A DNA stretch of 19,249 nt from CAIVAT01 sp037131145. Lineage in GTDB: Bacteria > Bacteroidota > Bacteroidia > Bacteroidales > FEN-979. The stretch is from contig JBAXRP010000061.1 in assembly GCA_037131145.1 (NCBI GenBank), forward strand, positions 1 to 19,249. The letters run 5' to 3'. This document shows, in pieces, positions 15,115 to 19,249 of the stretch (position 1 is the stretch's first letter; every line of letters begins with the position of its first letter). The position numbers were made by a program, and so were the translations under genes. Under the pieces are notes generated by a model. It was not told the DNA's origin, did no database searches, and saw only the letters and a list, made by a program, of their open reading frames with translations.

Positions 15115-16953
15115 TTACTCCACCGTAACCGACTTTGCAAGGTTCCGCGGTTGGTCAACATTGCGGTTGAGCATTACGGCGATGTGGTAGGAGAGCAGTT
15201 GCAGGGGGATTGTGGCGAGAAGCGGGATCAGCGCCTCAAGGGTATCGGGGATTTCAATCCAATGGTCGGCAAGAGCTTTAACGGTTTCGTCGTTTTCGGT
15301 GACGATGGCTATGATTCTGCCTTTGCGGGCTTTAACCTCTTCGATGTTGGTGATTACTTTTTCGTAGATTCCACGGCGAGTAGCTATGAATACCACAGGC
15401 ATAAGTTCATCAATCAGCGCAATTGGTCCATGTTTCATTTCTGCTGCGGGATATCCTTCGGCATGGATGTATGAGATCTCTTTCAGTTTCAGAGCGCCTT
15501 CGAGGGCTACAGGGAAATTATAACCTCTGCCGAGGTACAATGAATTTTTTACATCCTTGTAAATCGTTGCGATATCTTTTATTTTCTCATTGAGTTCCAG
15601 AATTTGCTGAACTTTAGCAGGGATTCTATCGAGTTCGATGAGAATTTTCTGAAATTCTGTTTGCGATATGGTTCCCTTTTTCTGCGCTAACAATAAGCCC
15701 AAAAGAGTAAGAACTGCAACCTGCGCCGTAAACGCCTTGGTTGATGCCACGCCTATTTCGGGTCCGGCATGGGTGTAAATGCCGGCGTGAGTGGCGCGTG
15801 CAATAGATGATCCAACAACATTGCAGATTCCCAGTACCGTTGCCCCTTTTGATTTGGCAAGTTCAATGGCAGCCAAAGTATCTGCGGTTTCTCCCGATTG
15901 AGATATTGCAATTACAACATCATCTTCACCCAGCACCGGATTCCGATATCTGAATTCTGACGAATATTCAACCTCAACGGGTATGCGGGCAAAATCTTCG
16001 ATCAGATACTCGCCAACCAAACCGGCATGCCAGGAGGTTCCACAGGCGGTGATTATGATTCGTTTTGCATTAAGAATTTTCTGTTCCCAGTCGCGGATAC
16101 CGCCCAGAGTAACTATGCCCTGATCAACATGAAGCCGTCCGCGCATCGAATCATAAATGGAATGAGGTTGTTCGTAAATCTCTTTCAGCATGAAATGGTC
16201 AAAACCACCCTTTTCTATTTCACCAAGGCTCATGGCGAGCTTTTCTATATAGGGAGTTTGCTTCTGGTTAAGAATTGTTCTGATTTGGATTTCATGATCG
16301 CGTTCAATTATAGCGATTTCTTCATCATTCAGGTAAACTACATTGTTGGTATATTCAATTATCGGCGTAGCGTCGGAGGCAATAAAAAACTCATCTTTTC
16401 CAACGCCAATCACCATCGGACTTCCTTTTCGGGCTGCAATAATTTTATCAGGAAAATCTTTTGCCAGGATTACGATGGCATAAGCGCCGATTACTTCATT
16501 AAGCGCCATTCGCACAGCTTCTTCTACTGATACATTCTCGTTGATCATAATATCTTCGATCAGATGAACAAGAACTTCCGTGTCGGTATCGCTTGTGAAA
16601 ATATAGCCTCTGTTTTTCAACTCACTGCGTAAAACAGTATAATTTTCAATAATTCCGTTATGGATTATTGCCAGGGTTTTATTTTGCGATAAATGAGGAT
16701 GTGCATTGATTGTATTCGGTTCGCCGTGGGTTGCCCATCGCGTATGAGCCATACCTATATTCCCGGAAATGTCGCTTCCGGTAACAAAGTCTTCAAGATC
16801 TGACACTTTGCCTTTGCATTTGAAAACCCTGAGGTCGTCATTCAACAGACAGATACCGGCGCTGTCATATCCCCGGTATTCCAGACGGTGCAATCCTTTC
16901 ATCAGAAGAGGGTAGGCGTCGCGAGGACCAATATAAGCAACAATTCCGCACAT
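15115..16953 (-). CDS. glmS: Glutamine--fructose-6-phosphate aminotransferase (isomerizing)
   Basis: The 612-residue cytoplasmic enzyme makes glucosamine-6-phosphate from fructose-6-phosphate and glutamine, the first step toward UDP-GlcNAc for peptidoglycan and lipid A. The glutaminase half starts MCGIVAYIGP, with the catalytic Cys at residue 2, then TRWATHGEP (71-79), HNGIIEN (98-104) and SDTDTE (121-126). Two SIS sugar-isomerase domains follow, with ACGTSWHAG near 303, SQSGETADT near 352, EGALKLKEI near 480 and AEMKHGP near 503. The C-terminus NLAKSVTVE, with catalytic Lys607, is canonical. Length matches the family (609 in E. coli) and the ATG at 16953 is fixed by Cys2. The gene is preceded by DUF4270 on the same strand, 83 bp away, with a promoter candidate in the gap. 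No glmS ribozyme fits in that short leader. Confidence 0.97.
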   Translation of the reverse strand: MCGIVAYIGPRDAYPLLMKGLHRLEYRGYDSAGICLLNDDLRVFKCKGKVSDLEDFVTGSDISGNIGMAHTRWATHGEPNTINAHPHLSQNKTLAIIHNGIIENYTVLRSELKNRGYIFTSDTDTEVLVHLIEDIMINENVSVEEAVRMALNEVIGAYAIVILAKDFPDKIIAARKGSPMVIGVGKDEFFIASDATPIIEYTNNVVYLNDEEIAIIERDHEIQIRTILNQKQTPYIEKLAMSLGEIEKGGFDHFMLKEIYEQPHSIYDSMRGRLHVDQGIVTLGGIRDWEQKILNAKRIIITACGTSWHAGLVGEYLIEDFARIPVEVEYSSEFRYRNPVLGEDDVVIAISQSGETADTLAAIELAKSKGATVLGICNVVGSSIARATHAGIYTHAGPEIGVASTKAFTAQVAVLTLLGLLLAQKKGTISQTEFQKILIELDRIPAKVQQILELNEKIKDIATIYKDVKNSLYLGRGYNFPVALEGALKLKEISYIHAEGYPAAEMKHGPIALIDELMPVVFIATRRGIYEKVITNIEEVKARKGRIIAIVTENDETVKALADHWIEIPDTLEALIPLLATIPLQLLSYHIAVMLNRNVDQPRNLAKSVTVE

Positions 16954-16990
16954 ATTTATATGGATTAAAAGTTACCAGCGAAAAAACAGC

Positions 16991-17023
16991 CAAAACTACA
17001 AAGAAATACCGGTATTACCCAAA
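16991..17023 (-). promoter_or_regulatory. Candidate two-part Bacteroidota promoter for glmS
   Basis: Read on the minus strand, TTTG (plus-strand 17020-17023) is followed after 21 bases by TAGTTTTG (16991-16998). This is the only promoter in the window where both the -33 and -7 elements match. Transcription would begin near 16984 and leave a leader of about 30 bases. Confidence 0.6.
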
Positions 17024-17036
17024 ATCAATTTTTTCT

Positions 17037-18404
17037 TTAATTGAAGGCGGTATAGGTAATTTTTAATTGAAATCTGCCTGAATTGTCTCCGGGAACGAGT
17101 GGTTTTGTGCCATTCAGGATTACGCGGTTTGGGGTGGCAAAACTAATGATTGGAGAATTAACCATTATATAAAGGTCAAAGCTGCTTTTATAAACTTTTT
17201 GCAGGATGTTTTGCATGTGCTGTGTCAACCTGAAATAATATGACTTTGTTGTTTCATTGTAGGTTCCGCCAAAATAGGAGGTTCCTTCGCTTTGGTCAAT
17301 AAGGTATCCGATTCTCCCGGCGCTATCCTGCCTGATTAGCATCAGAGTTGGGGGCGGCGAATAAATGGTGTCGGTTTCATAGTTTTTCAACTCAAGTATT
17401 GCATCGTTGATTACTATTGCTTTCCCTTTTCCAAAGGCGCTGAAATATGGGAATTTCAGTTTGATTTTAACCCCGCCCATTCCCTGGAGAAACAATTTAT
17501 CGGCGCCTTTAAGTGAATCATGGTTAAGAATCTGTTGTTTCAAATCCTGACTTGCATCAAGATATCCGTTATGATCAATATGCAGAAACCTGGCACAGCT
17601 TTCATTCAGTAACATGTTGAACTTCAGGGAATCATTAGCCGGATCATCACCGTCGTGGTAATAAACCACAAGTTGAGAAACATTCCCGGTTATCGAGAAA
17701 TTCAGCATCGCGCCTTTATTATTAACCGGCGAAGCGGTTACATAGAGACCCTTTACAAATTTGACGAATGAGCTGTTTGTCAGCAACGCGCTTGCCGGGG
17801 CATACAGAATTTTATTACCAAGATAGTTGGTCAGATTATTCAGGTTTATTCTAAGATGTGGCGCCAGTTTCGATGTTCCTATCTGGATGCTGTCGGATAT
17901 ATTGGGAATAAAATCCTGGTCGGCAAGCAATGTTGGATACGTGCCGAGTGTTTGATTTGAAAAATGGACGCTGTCGTAAACCAGATCGTCGGATATCTCA
18001 TACACCTTAACATTTTGTTTTGTCAGAGTATCGCCGGAATAACCATTATAAAACAGTACGAGAACCAATGAGTCGAGAACGGGATTTTTGCCAAAATCGG
18101 GAGCTTCGTCAGAAAGTCGCACATGAGTGTAAAAGCTGGCGGTTGTTTTTCCAAAAACCGGATCCAGCATAGAACCCAGTATCAGTGAGCCATGTTTATC
18201 GGTGCGCACTGAATCCTGACGCATGGAGAAAGCCTCAACAGTACATGTATCGGTAGTTCTGACGTTCAGCGTATCGGAAGGCGGAAGAAGATCAATCCCT
18301 ATTTCATAAGGGTCTTTATTGCATGAAAACAATGCAAAAATGATCAAAAAACCAGCAATGATTTTAGCGGGAGTTGATTTGCTGACAAGGTTCAAGACGT
18401 TCAA
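17037..18404 (-). CDS. DUF4270 family lipoprotein
   Basis: The 455-residue protein matches the DUF4270 family: after a hydrophobic signal with lipobox ALFSC (Cys28) comes NKDPYEIGIDLLPPSD, then TVEAFSMRQDSVRTD, SLILGSMLDPVFGKTTASFY and PVLDSLVLVLFYNGYSGD. These proteins are all-beta, exported and, from my knowledge, largely restricted to Bacteroidota, often beside a glycogen-synthase-like gene. Their function is unknown. The start is uncertain: no ATG precedes the lipobox, and the best candidates are TTG at 18404 (just 15 bp after the end of the GT5-like gene) or TTG at 18395. Either gives a plausible signal peptide with a Lys before the hydrophobic core. The small gap suggests co-transcription with the upstream GT5-like gene. 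Confidence 0.88.
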   Translation of the reverse strand: MNVLNLVSKSTPAKIIAGFLIIFALFSCNKDPYEIGIDLLPPSDTLNVRTTDTCTVEAFSMRQDSVRTDKHGSLILGSMLDPVFGKTTASFYTHVRLSDEAPDFGKNPVLDSLVLVLFYNGYSGDTLTKQNVKVYEISDDLVYDSVHFSNQTLGTYPTLLADQDFIPNISDSIQIGTSKLAPHLRINLNNLTNYLGNKILYAPASALLTNSSFVKFVKGLYVTASPVNNKGAMLNFSITGNVSQLVVYYHDGDDPANDSLKFNMLLNESCARFLHIDHNGYLDASQDLKQQILNHDSLKGADKLFLQGMGGVKIKLKFPYFSAFGKGKAIVINDAILELKNYETDTIYSPPPTLMLIRQDSAGRIGYLIDQSEGTSYFGGTYNETTKSYYFRLTQHMQNILQKVYKSSFDLYIMVNSPIISFATPNRVILNGTKPLVPGDNSGRFQLKITYTAFN

Positions 18405-18419
18405 ATTAGTAGGTTGCTG

Positions 18420-19247
18420 TTAATCCACCGCTACAGAATCATGAACCAGTATCTCGTCATAGAATTCGTTATACGCGTCAATGTAACGATCCATGGGTTG
18501 ATATTCGAGGTGAGGTTTATCAATATCTTTAAGATACTGAACCAGTTCGGGATTTACTTTGGGTGAACCAATTACCACACCGTCGGAAAAATCAATGGCG
18601 GCTTTAATCACACTAACGTAATCAGGGGTCTTATAGTGTTTGAGATCCTTGGAATTTATTCCCGGAAGTTTGATTTTAGTGGCATAATCCTTATGCATCA
18701 ACTCGTTAAAATCATCATCGTAGATCGAAAAAATTACTTTCGTATCTGTGAAAATAGGATTATCGCAATAGGCTTTTTTAATGTATAATGGAATCAAGCT
18801 GGTTATCCATCCATGGCAGTGAACAACATCAGGTCCCCATCCTAATTTTTTTACCGTTTCAAGAACCCCGCGGGAATAAAAAATAGCGCGTTCGTCGTTA
18901 TCCGGGAAAAACTTGTTGTTTTTATCGTGCAACTGGAATTTGCGTTGAAAATAATCTTCATTGTCAATAAAATAAATCTGCATCCGCGCCTGCTGAATCG
19001 AGGCTACCTTGATGATCAAGGGATGATCGGTATCGTCAATAATCAGATTCATGCCCGACAAACGGATAACTTCGTGAAGTTGGTTACGCCTTTCATTGAT
19101 ATTGCCGTACCGAGGCATAAATGTTCGGATTTCTCTGCCCCGCTCCTGAATTCCCTGCGGGAGGTATCTTCCGATTATGCCCATGGGGCTTTCCTTCAGA
19201 TATGGGGTGATCTCCTGCGCAACAAACAAAACTTTCGCTTTTTCCAT
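18420..19247 (-). CDS. Short glycogen/starch synthase-like protein (GT5 N-terminal domain only)
   Basis: The 275-residue protein, from ATG 19247 to TAA 18420, corresponds to the N-terminal Rossmann half of GT5 glycogen synthases: KVLFVAQEITPYLKES at the N-terminus, FMPRYGNINERR (43-54), and GPDVVHCHGWITSLIPLYIK (138-157), which parallels the PDVVHAHDW motif of GlgA. The C-terminal GT-B domain with the catalytic E-x7-E region is absent; the frame stops cleanly and DUF4270 begins 15 bp on. The KTGGL nucleotide-sugar motif is replaced by KESPMG. Sugar transfer by this protein alone is therefore unlikely. As I recall, other Bacteroidota have a similarly short gene beside DUF4270, so this may be a conserved, repurposed protein rather than a truncation. 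It may be a scaffold or sensor of a sugar nucleotide; that is inference. Confidence 0.8.
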   Translation of the reverse strand: MEKAKVLFVAQEITPYLKESPMGIIGRYLPQGIQERGREIRTFMPRYGNINERRNQLHEVIRLSGMNLIIDDTDHPLIIKVASIQQARMQIYFIDNEDYFQRKFQLHDKNNKFFPDNDERAIFYSRGVLETVKKLGWGPDVVHCHGWITSLIPLYIKKAYCDNPIFTDTKVIFSIYDDDFNELMHKDYATKIKLPGINSKDLKHYKTPDYVSVIKAAIDFSDGVVIGSPKVNPELVQYLKDIDKPHLEYQPMDRYIDAYNEFYDEILVHDSVAVD

Positions 19248-19249
19248 GT

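Noticed and set aside
16027..16530. 167-residue plus-strand frame opposite glmS
   Set aside because: It lies wholly inside the certain glmS gene on the other strand and has no recognisable domain.
16954..17036. glmS ribozyme upstream of glmS
   Set aside because: The gap is 83 bp and the predicted leader about 30 bases, too short for the ribozyme, and no such fold is seen.

Overview
The window looks like chromosomal DNA of a member of the Bacteroidota, most likely an uncultured or environmental Bacteroidales-type organism. Several signs agree. There is a large secreted protein with a type IX secretion (T9SS) C-terminal sorting domain. A DUF4270 lipoprotein sits between glmS and a short glycogen-synthase-like gene. 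Promoter -7 boxes fit the Bacteroidota TAnnTTTG consensus. Shine-Dalgarno sequences are absent or weak, and dispersed short tandem and palindromic repeats are abundant.

Layout, left to right. (1) The tail of a DUF4143-type AAA ATPase (3-320), then a 1032-residue T9SS cargo protein (334-3432) built from Ig-like, SdrD/CNA-B-like, dockerin-like and cohesin-like parts. (2) A convergent YycJ/WalJ-like metallo-beta-lactamase-fold hydrolase (3674-4435, minus). Divergent from it is a YciI-like gene cut off at its midpoint by an 8-bp tandem repeat (4586-4741, repeat 4729-4792). (3) A 942-residue superfamily-1 helicase (4823-7651) with a RelE/ParE-like N-terminus and an ankyrin-like segment near the C-terminus. 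(4) A bidirectional-looking terminator and a small minus-strand secreted protein with four internal repeats (7741-8100). After it comes a gene-poor stretch holding an 11-copy heptamer repeat (8250-8326). (5) A small secreted beta-sandwich-like protein, a SprT-like zinc metalloprotein and cysS (8567-11319). (6) A gene-poor stretch with a possible gene remnant (11446-11610). (7) A membrane-anchored TPR/AraC regulator (11799-13601), a perfect 20-bp-stem terminator and a lipoprotein Ntn-type acyltransferase/hydrolase (13756-15069). (8) A minus-strand block: short GT5-type protein, DUF4270 lipoprotein and glmS (15115-19247).

Most genes are single transcription units with recognisable housekeeping roles: cysteinyl-tRNA charging, amino-sugar synthesis, envelope and secretion. 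The GT5-like gene and DUF4270 are 15 bp apart and probably co-transcribed, while glmS has its own good promoter candidate. I found no RNA genes, CRISPR array, insertion sequence or intact mobile element.

The most distinctive property of the window is repeat invasion of genes. Four clear 7-bp-period tandem repeats (two inside one coding region), two copies of a 28-bp palindrome in frame in that same coding region, a GC-rich hairpin insert inside cysS, an 8-bp repeat ending the YciI gene and a hairpin at the end of the SprT gene all point to active small-repeat spread, tolerated where it falls in linkers. The least routine protein is the RelE-like/SF1 helicase/ankyrin fusion. I see no multi-gene system that I can defend as new.
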